A DNA stretch of 64,000 bases from an uncultured Bacillaceae bacterium (GCA_937934645.1 CALGYZ010000094.1:18966-82965); one strand, 5' to 3'. Positions 24,171 to 33,225 are shown, counted from the first letter of the stretch. Translations and numbers: made by a program. The notes: generated by a model from the letters alone, not told the origin.

Positions 24171-25529
24171 TTGATACGGAATACACTGATTGCATTACTG
24201 ACCGTGGCATTGATCGGAACTGGTGTATGGGGTTATCAGGAGCATAAGGAAAAAAATGCGTTGTTAATTAATGCAGAAAATAACTATCAGCGCGCTTTCC
24301 ATGAACTGACGTATAATATTGATATTTTGCATGATAAAATCGGAACAACGCTGGCGATGAATTCAAAAGCAAATTTATCTCCCGCCCTGACGGAAGTATG
24401 GCGTCTGACATCGGAAGCCAGTTTGTCCGTCGGCCAACTGCCGTTAACATTGCTTCCCTTTAATAAAACAGAAGAGTTTTTAGCGAAAATAGGTAATTTC
24501 AGTCATAAAGCGGCAATCCGCGATTTGGAAAAGGAGCCTTTGACGGATGAGGAATATAAAGTTCTGCAGGAGCTATACAAACAAGCGGAAGAAATTCAAA
24601 CCGAATTACGTAAAGTACAGCATGTTGTGTTAAAAAACAACTTACGATGGATGGATGTTGAAATGGCCCTGGCAAACGGCAGGGAAGCAGCTGACAATAC
24701 AATTATTGACGGTTTTAAAACCGTGGAAAAGAAAGTTGAAGGCTTTACCGAAACCGATTTAGGTCCGGCTTTTACCAGCATGGAAAAAAAGGAAAAAAGT
24801 TTCCGGAATTTACCCGGTAAAAATATAACAAAAAAAGAAGCTGAACAAATCGCCAGGAAGTTTTCCAAAATAAACGGCAAGGCGAAAGTGAAAATAGAAA
24901 CAAACGGCAAAGGCTCGGATTATGAATTTTTCAGTGTTTCCTTAAGCAGCAAAAACGGGGAAACGAATATGGATATTACAAAAAAAGGCGGCTTTCCTCT
25001 TTGGCTGATTACAAACCGGGAAATTAGAGAGCAAAAAATCAGTTTAAATGAAGCGGCGAACCGGGCCAAACAATTTTTGGATGAGAATAAATTTACCGGC
25101 ATGGAACTGTTTGAAAGCGTCCAATATGACAATACCGGGTTATTTACCTTTGTCACAGCAAAAAACAATGTGCGAATCTATCCTGAAATGGTTACAATCA
25201 AGGTTGCATTGGATAACGGGGAAATTATCGGTTTTTCAGCTGAAGAATATTTAGGTTCCAACAATAAAAACCGGAAAATACCGGAACCGGAAATCGCCTT
25301 AGAAGAAGCTAAAGAAGCAATTAACAAAAATGTGGAAATTATGGAATCCCGTCTGAGTGTAATTAACAATGAACTTGATGATGAAGTGTTATGTTATGAG
25401 TTTTTAGGCGTGCTCGGTGATGATACGTACCGGATTTTCATTAACGCCATGGACGGGACGGAAGAAAAAGTGGAGAAACTACAAAGGGCCGAGCCAATCT
25501 ATGAAAACTTAACAGGAAGAGATGAATAG
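24171..25529 (+). CDS. ypeB: Germination protein YpeB
   Basis: Inner-spore-membrane partner that stabilises SleB in dormant spores. One N-terminal helix (about residues 2-20), then YQRAFHELTYNIDILHDKIGTTLAMNS, a family hallmark, and three C-terminal PepSY-type repeats (about 215-440; GEIIGFSAEEYL is typical). I use TTG 24171, which follows AAGGGGTG by six bases and matches the family start MIRN; GTG 24162 overlaps that ribosome site. 452 aa. Sits 12 bp after sleB in the usual operon. Confidence 0.92.
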   Translation: MIRNTLIALLTVALIGTGVWGYQEHKEKNALLINAENNYQRAFHELTYNIDILHDKIGTTLAMNSKANLSPALTEVWRLTSEASLSVGQLPLTLLPFNKTEEFLAKIGNFSHKAAIRDLEKEPLTDEEYKVLQELYKQAEEIQTELRKVQHVVLKNNLRWMDVEMALANGREAADNTIIDGFKTVEKKVEGFTETDLGPAFTSMEKKEKSFRNLPGKNITKKEAEQIARKFSKINGKAKVKIETNGKGSDYEFFSVSLSSKNGETNMDITKKGGFPLWLITNREIREQKISLNEAANRAKQFLDENKFTGMELFESVQYDNTGLFTFVTAKNNVRIYPEMVTIKVALDNGEIIGFSAEEYLGSNNKNRKIPEPEIALEEAKEAINKNVEIMESRLSVINNELDDEVLCYEFLGVLGDDTYRIFINAMDGTEEKVEKLQRAEPIYENLTGRDE

Positions 25530-25535
25530 AATTTT

Positions 25536-25561
25536 GCGGAGAGATATTCTCCGCTTTTTTC
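25536..25561 (+). terminator. Terminator after sleB-ypeB
   Basis: GCGGAGA (25536-25542) pairs with TCTCCGC (25548-25554), then TTTTTT. Confidence 0.9.
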
Positions 25562-25637
25562 ATTTTCCCCCTGCGTTGATGTTTGGGCAATTCCATGCGA
25601 TAATTGAAATTAGGGAGCGTGGCAGGGGGGAAGAGCG

Positions 25638-26300
25638 ATGTTGAAACCGGGGACCGAACTGATGATTGAAATTAAAAACCAGCAAAAAGTGATAAAATGT
25701 AGAAGCAAAATCGCCGATCTGAATAACGGTTCGATCCTCATTTATTATCCGGTTGATTCCGTTACAAATAAAACGCTGTATGTAAAAACCGGCAGCCGTC
25801 TGAACATATCCTTTACCGGTGATCAGGATCAGCCTTATCAATTCACTGCAGTCGTAACCGGCCAAAGAAAAAAATTAAAAGTGCCCCTTTTAATAATCAC
25901 GAAACCGGAAAAAGAGGAGATTAAAAGAATCCAGCGGCGTGATTTTGTCCGGGTGAACTGGACGGTTGACGTTGCCGTCCATCCGTTGCACGGTGAGTTT
26001 AAACCCTTTGTCACGGTTACGGATGACATCAGTGCAGGCGGCGCCTCAATTCTTGTGCCGAAGAACTTGCCTCTTTATCCGGGCCAACAGTTGATTTGCT
26101 GGTTCGTGTTGCTGCGGAAAACGGGAAAATACAATTACTTAAAACTCCGGTGCGAAATCATCCGGATTTCCGGAATGAACGTAAAAAGGAATTTAATGTC
26201 CGTAAAATTTCTGGACAAGTCGGCAAAAGATGAACAAAATTTGTTGCAGTTTTGTTACGAAACCCAGGTTGCGCTCCGGAGGAAAGAAACAAAGATTTAG
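25638..26300 (+). CDS. motI: PilZ-domain c-di-GMP receptor (YpfA/DgrA/MotI)
   Basis: YcgR-like protein that in B. subtilis binds cyclic di-GMP and stops the flagellar motor by contacting MotA. The N-terminal YcgR-type domain covers about residues 1-95; the PilZ domain (about 97-215) has the c-di-GMP motifs QRRDFVRV (RxxxR) and DDISAGGASI (D/NxSxxG). Both are intact, so ligand binding is expected. 220 aa; ATG 25638 behind GGGGGG. Its presence alongside cheR implies a motile, c-di-GMP-responsive organism. Confidence 0.9.
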   Translation: MLKPGTELMIEIKNQQKVIKCRSKIADLNNGSILIYYPVDSVTNKTLYVKTGSRLNISFTGDQDQPYQFTAVVTGQRKKLKVPLLIITKPEKEEIKRIQRRDFVRVNWTVDVAVHPLHGEFKPFVTVTDDISAGGASILVPKNLPLYPGQQLICWFVLLRKTGKYNYLKLRCEIIRISGMNVKRNLMSVKFLDKSAKDEQNLLQFCYETQVALRRKETKI

Positions 26301-26356
26301 TATATTTTGCAAATTCCTCAACAATACTATGATTAAAAGGTATTGGAGAGGAACCG

Positions 26357-26536
26357 ATGAAAAGGATAGAAAGAATTTTGGTAAAGCTGGTAATCATCCA
26401 TGCGGTATTATTAATTCTTTGCCAAATTTTACTCCATCATTTTTCCCTGTTTCCCGTATTAAACGATCTTGCCTTATATGAGGGGGTTACCGGACAAAGC
26501 TTTACGAATATCCTGGAAATATTCAATCCCGAATAA
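26357..26536 (+). CDS. ypfB: Small membrane protein YpfB (DUF5359)
   Basis: 59 aa, starting MKRIERILVKLVIIHAVLLI, with one hydrophobic segment (about residues 8-33) and a short polar tail. ATG 26357 follows GGAGAGG. It lies between the PilZ gene and cmk exactly where ypfB is found in B. subtilis and has the same start pattern and length. Function unknown. The stop codon overlaps the terminator hairpin. Confidence 0.75.
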   Translation: MKRIERILVKLVIIHAVLLILCQILLHHFSLFPVLNDLALYEGVTGQSFTNILEIFNPE

Positions 26537-26562
26537 GCAGGTTTTAACCTGCTTATTTTATG
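26532..26562 (+). terminator. Terminator overlapping the end of ypfB
   Basis: AATAAGCAGGTT (26532-26543) and AACCTGCTTATT (26546-26557) form a near-perfect palindrome followed by TTAT; the 5' arm includes the ypfB stop codon. Confidence 0.8.
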
Positions 26563-26581
26563 GAATTTTGCGTTGCCATTC

Positions 26582-26609
26582 TTAACTGTCCGTACATTTA
26601 TGGTACAAT
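26582..26609 (+). promoter_or_regulatory. Possible SigA promoter for cmk
   Basis: TTAACT (26582-26587), 16 bases, TACAAT (26604-26609). The -10 is good, the -35 modest. Confidence 0.4.
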
Positions 26610-26675
26610 AAGATGAAAACATCTTCCGGACGGATTCACAAGATCAATAATAATATTGAAAGAGGTAAGGGATTT

Positions 26676-27350
26676 ATGTCAAGTAAGATTCGTATTGCAA
26701 TTGACGGACCTGCTGCCGCAGGCAAGAGTACCGTGGCAAAAATCATTGCTAAAAAACTATCATACATATATATCGATACGGGTGCCATGTACCGGGCATT
26801 AACCTGGAAAGCATTGAAAAACGGCGTTGATCTGCACCGGGAAGAACATCTGTACCAGCTATTAAAAAAAACAGATATCCGGCTGGATAAAAACGGTGAT
26901 GAACAAAAAGTTTTCGTAGACGGGATCGATGTAACTGGGGAAATCCGGCTGCCTGAAGTCACGAATCATGTATCGATCGTTTCCCAGCATGAAAATGTCC
27001 GGAAAGAGCTTGTCAAAAGACAGCAGGAAATGGCCCGTTCCGGCGGAGTTGTGATGGACGGCCGGGATATCGGAACCTATGTACTGCCTGATGCCGAAGT
27101 GAAAGTGTTTTTACGGGCGAGTGTGGAGGAAAGGGCACGCCGCCGTCACCGGGAAAATATAGAAAAAGGAATTGAATCCGATCTTGACCAGCTGAAAGAG
27201 GAAATTGCCAGACGGGACCAGATGGATTCCGCAAGAAAGTTTGCCCCGCTGAAGAAAGCAGAAGATGCTGTCGAAATTGATACCACATCCCTTTCCATTG
27301 ATGAAGTAGCCGATAAAATTATGGAACTTGTTCATCAAAAAATCAAGTAA
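26676..27350 (+). CDS. cmk: Cytidylate kinase
   Basis: Phosphorylates CMP and dCMP with ATP. 224 aa with P-loop DGPAAAGKSTV (about residues 9-19), IDTGAMYRALTW, the CMP-binding VMDGRDIGTYVLPDA and LRASVEERARRRHRE lid region. ATG 26676 (AGAGGTAAGGG upstream) matches family length; the longer frame adds unconserved residues. As in Bacillus it precedes the S1-domain gene ypfD. Confidence 0.95.
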   Translation: MSSKIRIAIDGPAAAGKSTVAKIIAKKLSYIYIDTGAMYRALTWKALKNGVDLHREEHLYQLLKKTDIRLDKNGDEQKVFVDGIDVTGEIRLPEVTNHVSIVSQHENVRKELVKRQQEMARSGGVVMDGRDIGTYVLPDAEVKVFLRASVEERARRRHRENIEKGIESDLDQLKEEIARRDQMDSARKFAPLKKAEDAVEIDTTSLSIDEVADKIMELVHQKIK

Positions 27351-27498
27351 GTTTTATATTTTTACCGTTTTTTATTTTTGTCCGGACCGGTAAGCTTTCC
27401 TCTCCGGCGGACACTGTCCGGAATAATGGAAAACATGACTATACCGGATGTTTTTTGATACAATATATGTAATCATTTGTATGAATCAAGTAATACGG

Positions 27499-27528
27499 TT
27501 GAGCAAAGGAAATTTTTTCCTTTATAAT
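27499..27528 (+). promoter_or_regulatory. Promoter for ypfD with inverted repeat in spacer
   Basis: TTGAGC (27499-27504), 18 bases, TATAAT (27523-27528). The spacer holds AAAGGAAA-3-TTTCCTTT (27505-27523), an exact 8-bp inverted repeat well placed for an operator. Confidence 0.5.
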
Positions 27529-27559
27529 AAATATGGTTTGAGTTCAAGGAGGAATACAT

Positions 27560-28708
27560 ATGACAGAAAAAAATAACGAAACAATGAATGAAATAGACGT
27601 TCAAACATACAATGTCGGTGACATTGTTGAAGGGAAAGTAACAAAGGTTGAGGAAAAGCAAGTGTTCGTGAATGTTCCAAACAGCAAACTGGACGGAATT
27701 ATTCCGATCAGGGAATTGTCAGCCCTTCATATAGAAAATGCCGCTGAAGCCGTAAAAGAAGGCGATGAACTGACTTTAATGGTGACAAAGGTGGAAGAAG
27801 ATGCGCTGATTTTATCAAAACGCCGGGTGGATGCGGAAAAAGCCTGGAAAACCCTTTCGGAAAAATTTGAAAGCGGTGAATACATTGAGGCCGAAATTAA
27901 AGATGTTGTAAAAGGCGGCCTTGTAGCCGATGTCGGCGTCCGCGGTTTTATTCCGGCATCCCTTGTTGACGATCATTATGTGGAAGATTTGTCCACCTAC
28001 AAAGGGAAAAAATTACAATTTAAGATTGTCGACCTGGATCAAGAGAAAAACCGGTTAATTTTGTCCCACCGCGATGTCGTAAGGGAAGAAAAGGAGAAGA
28101 AGAAAAAAGAATTTCTTGAAAGCCTTGAAGCCGGACAAATAATTGACGGAACGGTTCAGCGGATTACCGATTTCGGCGTTTTTGTTAACATCGGGGAAGT
28201 AGACGGGCTTGTTCATATTTCCCAACTGTCTTTTGAACACGTTGAACATCCGTCTGAAGTTGTTAACGAAGGTGATGAAGTAAAAGTAAAAATTCTGTCT
28301 GTTGATCCGGAACAAGGAAGGGTCTCCCTGTCAATAAAAGAAGCCCTGCCGGATCCGTGGGAAGGACTGGCCGAGAAAGTTTCCTCCGGTTCAGTTCTCG
28401 AGGGAACCGTAAAGAGACTCGTATCCTTCGGCGCCTTTGTCGAAGTTTTCCCCGGAGTAGAAGGACTTGTGCATATATCACAAATATCCCATAAACATAT
28501 TGGCACCCCCCACGAGGTGTTGAAAGAAGGACAAACGGTCAAAGTCAAAGTATTGGATGTCAATGAAGAAGAAAAACGTTTGTCCCTTTCGATTAAAGAG
28601 CTTGAAGACCAGCCTGAAGATAAAGAATCCGTTGAGCTTCCTAAAGAAGAATCCGGATTCCAAATCGGCGAATTGATCGGCGATCAACTGAAAAATTTAA
28701 AATTATAA
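27560..28708 (+). CDS. ypfD: S1-domain RNA-binding protein YpfD (RpsA homologue)
   Basis: 382 aa with four S1 repeats: about 16-85 (VGDIVEGKVTKVEEKQVFVNV), 103-170 (KDVVKGGLVADVGVRGFIPAS), 188-258 (GQIIDGTVQRITDFGVFVNI...GLVHISQLS) and 275-345 (GSVLEGTVKRLVSFGAFVEV...GLVHISQIS). Resembles the C-terminal four domains of ribosomal protein S1, but low-GC Gram-positives do not depend on S1 for translation, and its exact role is open. ATG 27560 with AAGGAGG; a strong terminator follows. Confidence 0.92.
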   Translation: MTEKNNETMNEIDVQTYNVGDIVEGKVTKVEEKQVFVNVPNSKLDGIIPIRELSALHIENAAEAVKEGDELTLMVTKVEEDALILSKRRVDAEKAWKTLSEKFESGEYIEAEIKDVVKGGLVADVGVRGFIPASLVDDHYVEDLSTYKGKKLQFKIVDLDQEKNRLILSHRDVVREEKEKKKKEFLESLEAGQIIDGTVQRITDFGVFVNIGEVDGLVHISQLSFEHVEHPSEVVNEGDEVKVKILSVDPEQGRVSLSIKEALPDPWEGLAEKVSSGSVLEGTVKRLVSFGAFVEVFPGVEGLVHISQISHKHIGTPHEVLKEGQTVKVKVLDVNEEEKRLSLSIKELEDQPEDKESVELPKEESGFQIGELIGDQLKNLKL

Positions 28709-28715
28709 TAAGAAG

Positions 28716-28757
28716 AAAAGACTTGATTCTTGCGGAATCAAGTCTTTTTTATTTTTT
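28716..28757 (+). terminator. Terminator after ypfD
   Basis: AAAGACTTGATTC (28717-28729) pairs with GAATCAAGTCTTT (28735-28747), then TTTATTTTTTT. Confidence 0.93.
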
Positions 28758-28833
28758 TGGTCTGAATCCCGACTTGTTCATGTCTTAAAATACATATTTT
28801 CGTTCATACTGGGAAATATAGGAGGGAGAGCTG

Positions 28834-29439
28834 TTGGACGGGTTTATCTTTTTTTGGTTTACATGGTCTGTTTGGATTTATGCCACATTTATCATGGATA
28901 AAAACAACAAGCTCCGTTATCCGCTTGCTTGCTTTTCTCTAATTTTAATCATTTTATCCCATTTTTCATTCCGTTTTTTTGGCTTGGAAATTTCATTGGC
29001 AGCGGTTTTTTTATTATTGGTAGGTTATAAAATTTTAGCCAAAAAACGTTTATGGCTGTTATTATATATGCTGATTGCTGTATTAACCATTTCCCTGGCT
29101 TACTGCATATATTTTATGTTTTCCCTCTATGACCCGGTATGGTTTTTTATTCATGATGAGATCCTGTTTGGAATCATCACCACCATTTTATCTTCTATCT
29201 TATGTAAACATTTTTCCGACAAAATGACTGTTCTCCTTACCGGTATGGTTCATGGTGATCTTATATATGCTTATGTTTTACATACTTTTCAAATTGATTA
29301 CCCGGCCGGTTCATTTTCTTTTTTGGATCATTTGATATCGGCAAGCCTCATAATGACCGTTTGGCACGGATGGCTGCAATTGCAGCGGCTGTTGCAGCAA
29401 AAATTACAACAGGAAAGGGAGAAACAGGTGTTAGAATGA
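28834..29439 (+). CDS. yphA: Polytopic membrane protein YphA
   Basis: 201 aa with about six hydrophobic helices and a charged, glutamine-rich C-terminal tail (LQLQRLLQQKLQQERE). Corresponds to YphA of B. subtilis by length, topology, a shared MVHGDLIYAYV-like segment and position; function unknown. Start TTG 28834 with GGAGGGAG upstream. The last codons overlap the next gene (ATGA). Confidence 0.75.
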   Translation: MDGFIFFWFTWSVWIYATFIMDKNNKLRYPLACFSLILIILSHFSFRFFGLEISLAAVFLLLVGYKILAKKRLWLLLYMLIAVLTISLAYCIYFMFSLYDPVWFFIHDEILFGIITTILSSILCKHFSDKMTVLLTGMVHGDLIYAYVLHTFQIDYPAGSFSFLDHLISASLIMTVWHGWLQLQRLLQQKLQQEREKQVLE

Positions 29440-30317
29440 GTGAATATGTTTTTCCTGTATTATTCGGTATGATAGCCGGAATTGTGGATCGTTTGTTTAT
29501 GCTGCGTACAGATTACCGTCAATATCCGACGTATTTGCATGGGAAAATTGTCCACATTGCCTTGGGGTTTATCGCTTCCGCCCTGGGGGCGGTGGCTGTG
29601 CCTGCCTTGATCGAGGAAAATATTACGGCGATTACGTTTTTAACGATTGCTGCGAGCCAGTTCCGGGAAGTAAGGAATATGGAACGGAATACACTGACCC
29701 GGCTGGATGAAATCGAACTCGTGTCCCGCGGAAGCACCTATATTGAAGGTATTGCCATTGCTTTTGAAAGCAGGAATTATTTGGTTATCTTTACTGCAAT
29801 GGTGACAACGATTGTTTATATTGCCTTTCACATATATGCCGCTATCACAGCGGCAGTTGTCTGCATTTGGATTTCGAAAATATTAATGGGCGGTGGAAAA
29901 ATTAAGGATATTGTCGATATTGAGTACGTCGATCCCCACTTTGAAGGAGAAGGGCTTTATGTGGACGATATTTATATTATGAATATCGGTTTACCGGAGC
30001 GGAGGGAAGAAATCCTAAAATACGGAATGGGATTTGTTTTAAAGCCGAAAAACTTTAATGCCCGTTCCACGATCGCCAATTTGGGCCAGCGGCAGGCAAT
30101 TTTGCACGATGTCTCCATCGCTTTGGGGGTATACCGTGATTCGGGCACCCCGGCATTGGTTCCCCTGGCAAAACGGGATTTGGAAGACGGTAGGGTGGGA
30201 ATTTTTATTCTTCCGCAAAACCGGGACATTCAAAAAGCGATTGATGTCATTGGCAATACGCCGACATTGGAAAATGCGATCCGCATGCCGTCGGAACGGA
30301 AGGCGCATAAGGAGTGA
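29436..30317 (+). CDS. yphB: YIEGIA-family membrane protein (YphB)
   Basis: 293 aa. Named after the conserved STYIEGIAIAF motif (about residues 107-117). Membrane helices lie near residues 5-20, 42-60, 125-150; a soluble C-terminal domain (about 165-293) contains PLAKRDLEDGRVGIFILPQNRD. The N-terminus LRTDYRQYPTYLHGK is strongly conserved in spore formers. ATG 29436 overlaps yphA by four bases; the longer open frame is yphA sequence in another frame. Function unresolved; a link to sporulation is inferred from distribution. Confidence 0.85.
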   Translation: MSEYVFPVLFGMIAGIVDRLFMLRTDYRQYPTYLHGKIVHIALGFIASALGAVAVPALIEENITAITFLTIAASQFREVRNMERNTLTRLDEIELVSRGSTYIEGIAIAFESRNYLVIFTAMVTTIVYIAFHIYAAITAAVVCIWISKILMGGGKIKDIVDIEYVDPHFEGEGLYVDDIYIMNIGLPERREEILKYGMGFVLKPKNFNARSTIANLGQRQAILHDVSIALGVYRDSGTPALVPLAKRDLEDGRVGIFILPQNRDIQKAIDVIGNTPTLENAIRMPSERKAHKE

Positions 30318-30322
30318 TTGCG

Positions 30323-30511
30323 ATGTCGTCTGTTGAAAAAATGATCCTGGCAGTCATAACGACAAATCCGAAGAAGGCACCGAGCGGTATTGCCGTTTTT
30401 CATTGTGAAAGCAGGGAGGAAATGTACAAAATCGGTGCGAATCTCGAAGCGATTCTTGACGGGATTGCCCATTCACTGACCGATGAACTGATGATCGTTG
30501 TGAAACATTAA
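30323..30511 (+). CDS. Small partner of YIEGIA protein ('capping complex subunit')
   Basis: 62-aa soluble protein (SSVEKMILAVITTNP, then GIAVFHCESREEMYKIGANLEAIL). ATG 30323 with AAGGAG eight bases upstream, six bases after the yphB stop. Small proteins in this position are annotated in databases as capping complex subunit for YIEGIA; I recognise the arrangement and the pattern but know no experiment proving the complex. It is very likely co-translated with YphB. Confidence 0.7.
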   Translation: MSSVEKMILAVITTNPKKAPSGIAVFHCESREEMYKIGANLEAILDGIAHSLTDELMIVVKH

Positions 30512-30530
30512 AACATTAAGCATTCTTTCG

Positions 30531-30559
30531 TTGGCAAACGAATATTTTTTTGGTAAAAT
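30531..30559 (+). promoter_or_regulatory. Promoter for der
   Basis: TTGGCA (30531-30536), 17 bases, TAAAAT (30554-30559) with TGG extension. It gives a leader of about 160 nt containing two hairpins (30572-30597 and 30656-30683). Confidence 0.6.
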
Positions 30560-30655
30560 AAAGAAAACTTTGCCTGGCCTATGTAATCCCGGCAGGCGTT
30601 ATGCCTTGAAGTTTTACATACGCAAATATGAATTGGTATGATTGACGGATCTACG

Positions 30656-30690
30656 GCTGTCTCTGGTATAAAAATGAGACGGCTATTCTT
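30656..30690 (+). terminator. Attenuator-like hairpin in the der leader
   Basis: GCTGTCTC (30656-30663) pairs with GAGACGGC (30676-30683) with one G-U pair; TATTCTTTTG follows, 45 bp before the der start. The preceding hairpin is GCCTG/CAGGC at 30572-30597. Function unproven. Confidence 0.4.
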
Positions 30691-30728
30691 TTGTACACAT
30701 TCCACTAAAAAGCGAGGTGCCCTGAGTT

Positions 30729-32039
30729 ATGTCATTACCAGTTGTAGCTATCGTCGGCCGTCCGAATGTGGGCAAATCAACCCTTTTTAACCGGATTGTC
30801 GGGGAACGGGTTGCCATTGTCGATGACGTTCCTGGTGTAACGAGAGATCGCATATACGGAAAAGGCGAGTGGCTGAACATCGAATTTAACGTCATTGATA
30901 CCGGGGGAATCGAATTCGGGGATGAACCGTTTCTCGAGCAAATCCGCGCCCAGGCTGAGATTGCCATTGATGAAGCCGATGTAATATTAATGGTGACAAG
31001 CGGCCGGGATGGAGTGACCGCTTCGGATCAGGAAGTAGCGAATCTTCTATACCGTACGAACAAACCGGTCGTTTTAGCGGTTAATAAAATCGACAATCCG
31101 GATATGCGGGAACAACTTTTTGAATTTTATTCCTTAGGTTTTGGTGAGCCGTTTCCGGTTTCGGGAACCCACGGTCTTGGATTGGGAGATCTGCTTGATG
31201 AAATTGTGAAACATTTTCCAAAAGATGAAGACTCACCTTATGACGATGATGTGATCAAATTTTCCCTGATCGGCCGTCCGAATGTGGGGAAATCCTCCCT
31301 TGTAAATGCCATTCTCGGGGAAGAGCGGGTCATTGTCAGCGATATTCCGGGAACAACAAGGGATGCCGTGGATACTCCTTATACGTACGAAGATGATAAA
31401 TATGTTATTATTGATACAGCCGGGATCCGCCGGAAGGGAAAAATTTATGAGAGCACGGAAAAGTATTCGGTGTTGCGGGCTCTCAGGGCTATCGAACGAT
31501 CCGATGTGGTTCTTGTCGTGTTAAATGCCGAGGAGGGTATTGTAGAACAGGATAAACGGATTGCCGGATATGCCCATGAGGCAGGACGCGGAATCATTAT
31601 TGTCGTCAATAAATGGGATGCGATTGAAAAAGATGAAAAAACAATGAATGAATTCGAAAAAATGATCCGCAATGAATTGGTGTTTTTGGATTATGCCCCG
31701 GTTGTATTTGTTTCGGCAAAAACGAGAAAAAGGCTGCACACATTAATTCCGATGATTAAACTGGTCAGTGAAAATCATGCCATGCGCATCCAGACAAATG
31801 TGTTAAACGATGTGATCATGGATGCAGTTGCCATGAACCCGACACCTACCGACAAAGGAAAACGGTTAAAAATATTTTATATGACCCAGGTTTCGGTCAA
31901 GCCGCCTACCTTTGTTTTATTCGTAAATGATCCGGAACTGTTGCATTTTTCCTATGAACGTTATTTGGAAAACCGGATCCGAGATGCCTTCGGATTTGCC
32001 GGAACACCGATTAGAATTATTCCAAGAGCTAGAAAATAA
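30729..32039 (+). CDS. der: Ribosome-biogenesis GTPase Der (EngA)
   Basis: Essential GTPase for 50S subunit maturation. Two tandem G domains: G1 motifs GRPNVGKST (about 9-17) and GRPNVGKSS (about 182-190), G3 DTGG and DTAG, G4 NKID and NKWD; a KH-like domain closes the protein. 436 aa, the exact family length. ATG 30729; GCGAGGTG upstream. gpsA follows 16 bp later. Confidence 0.96.
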   Translation: MSLPVVAIVGRPNVGKSTLFNRIVGERVAIVDDVPGVTRDRIYGKGEWLNIEFNVIDTGGIEFGDEPFLEQIRAQAEIAIDEADVILMVTSGRDGVTASDQEVANLLYRTNKPVVLAVNKIDNPDMREQLFEFYSLGFGEPFPVSGTHGLGLGDLLDEIVKHFPKDEDSPYDDDVIKFSLIGRPNVGKSSLVNAILGEERVIVSDIPGTTRDAVDTPYTYEDDKYVIIDTAGIRRKGKIYESTEKYSVLRALRAIERSDVVLVVLNAEEGIVEQDKRIAGYAHEAGRGIIIVVNKWDAIEKDEKTMNEFEKMIRNELVFLDYAPVVFVSAKTRKRLHTLIPMIKLVSENHAMRIQTNVLNDVIMDAVAMNPTPTDKGKRLKIFYMTQVSVKPPTFVLFVNDPELLHFSYERYLENRIRDAFGFAGTPIRIIPRARK

Positions 32040-32055
32040 AAAGGAAGTGATAGGG

Positions 32056-33096
32056 ATGTCACAGGAAGTCGTTACAGTGCTCGGGGCGGGAAGCTGGGGA
32101 ACCGCCTTATCCATTGTGCTTGCCGATAACAATCATGAAGTCCGTTTGTGGAGTTTTTCGGAAGAACAAGTAAAAGTCATCAATGAGACTGGAATGAATG
32201 AACAGTACATACCCGGTGTGAAACTACCGGATCAAATCCGTGCCTACCATGATATGGCTGAGGCCGTTTCCGGCTGTGAATATATTGTGGTTGCCGTGCC
32301 GACAAAAGCGGTCAGGGAAGTAATGCAAAAACTGGTAATATGTCTGGATCATCCGGCAACAATTATTCATGTTTGTAAAGGGATTGAACCGGAAACATTA
32401 AAGCGTGTTTCCGAAATGATCGAGGAGGAAGTGCCGGAATCCCTGTTGAAGGATCTTGTTGTTTTATCCGGCCCGTCCCATGCTGAGGAAGTGAGTCAGC
32501 GCCATCCGACGACCGTCGTCGTTACTTCTAAAAATATGAAAGCAGCAGAAAAAGTGCAGGATTTATTCATGAACAACAAATTCCGCGTATATACAAACCC
32601 CGACGTGGTCGGCGTTGAATTGGGCGGGGCGCTAAAAAATATTATTGCGCTTGCTGCCGGTATTTCTGATGGGCTCGGTTACGGTGATAATGCCAAAGCG
32701 GCCTTGATGACCCGGGGATTGGCGGAAATCGCCCGTTTGGGTACGAAAATGGGAGCCAATCCGTTGACATTCTCCGGCCTTACCGGAATCGGCGATTTAA
32801 TTGTTACCTGTACGAGTGTGCACTCCAGAAACTGGCGTACCGGTAATGCCCTGGGTAAAGGGGAAAAGCTTGATGATATTTTAGAGCGTATGGGGCAAAT
32901 CGTTGAAGGGGTACGGACAACAAAAGCGGCCTACCAGCTTGCTGAAAAATATCAGGTAAAAATGCCGATCACAAATACGCTTTACAAAGTTTTATTTGAG
33001 GATATGGAACCGAGAGAAGCCGTTGAGGCATTAATGGGCAGGAAGAAAACCCATGAAATGGAAGATTTGGTTAACATATTGACAGGAGAACGGTAA
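32056..33096 (+). CDS. gpsA: NAD(P)H-dependent glycerol-3-phosphate dehydrogenase
   Basis: Reduces dihydroxyacetone phosphate to sn-glycerol 3-phosphate for phospholipid synthesis. Rossmann motif VLGAGSWGTALS (about residues 8-19), GVELGGALKNIIALAAGISDGLGYGDNAKAAL (substrate lysine) and LTGIGDLIVTCTS are all present. 346 aa from ATG 32056 with AAGGAAGTGATAGGG upstream; earlier in-frame ATGs lie inside der. Confidence 0.96.
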   Translation: MSQEVVTVLGAGSWGTALSIVLADNNHEVRLWSFSEEQVKVINETGMNEQYIPGVKLPDQIRAYHDMAEAVSGCEYIVVAVPTKAVREVMQKLVICLDHPATIIHVCKGIEPETLKRVSEMIEEEVPESLLKDLVVLSGPSHAEEVSQRHPTTVVVTSKNMKAAEKVQDLFMNNKFRVYTNPDVVGVELGGALKNIIALAAGISDGLGYGDNAKAALMTRGLAEIARLGTKMGANPLTFSGLTGIGDLIVTCTSVHSRNWRTGNALGKGEKLDDILERMGQIVEGVRTTKAAYQLAEKYQVKMPITNTLYKVLFEDMEPREAVEALMGRKKTHEMEDLVNILTGER

Positions 33097-33225
33097 TTTG
33101 GCCGAAAACGCAGAAAGGGCCGTATTTTTCCGTGAAAATAGGCCTTCGAATGATACGGAAAGCGTTTTTACGCATAGTATACAAATGAATAATTCGCAAG
33201 GGTTGGGTATCAATTGTCAAATTTT

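Noticed and set aside
31927..32055. N-terminal extension of gpsA
   Set aside because: The extension lies inside der in another frame; the Rossmann motif and ribosome site place the start at 32056.
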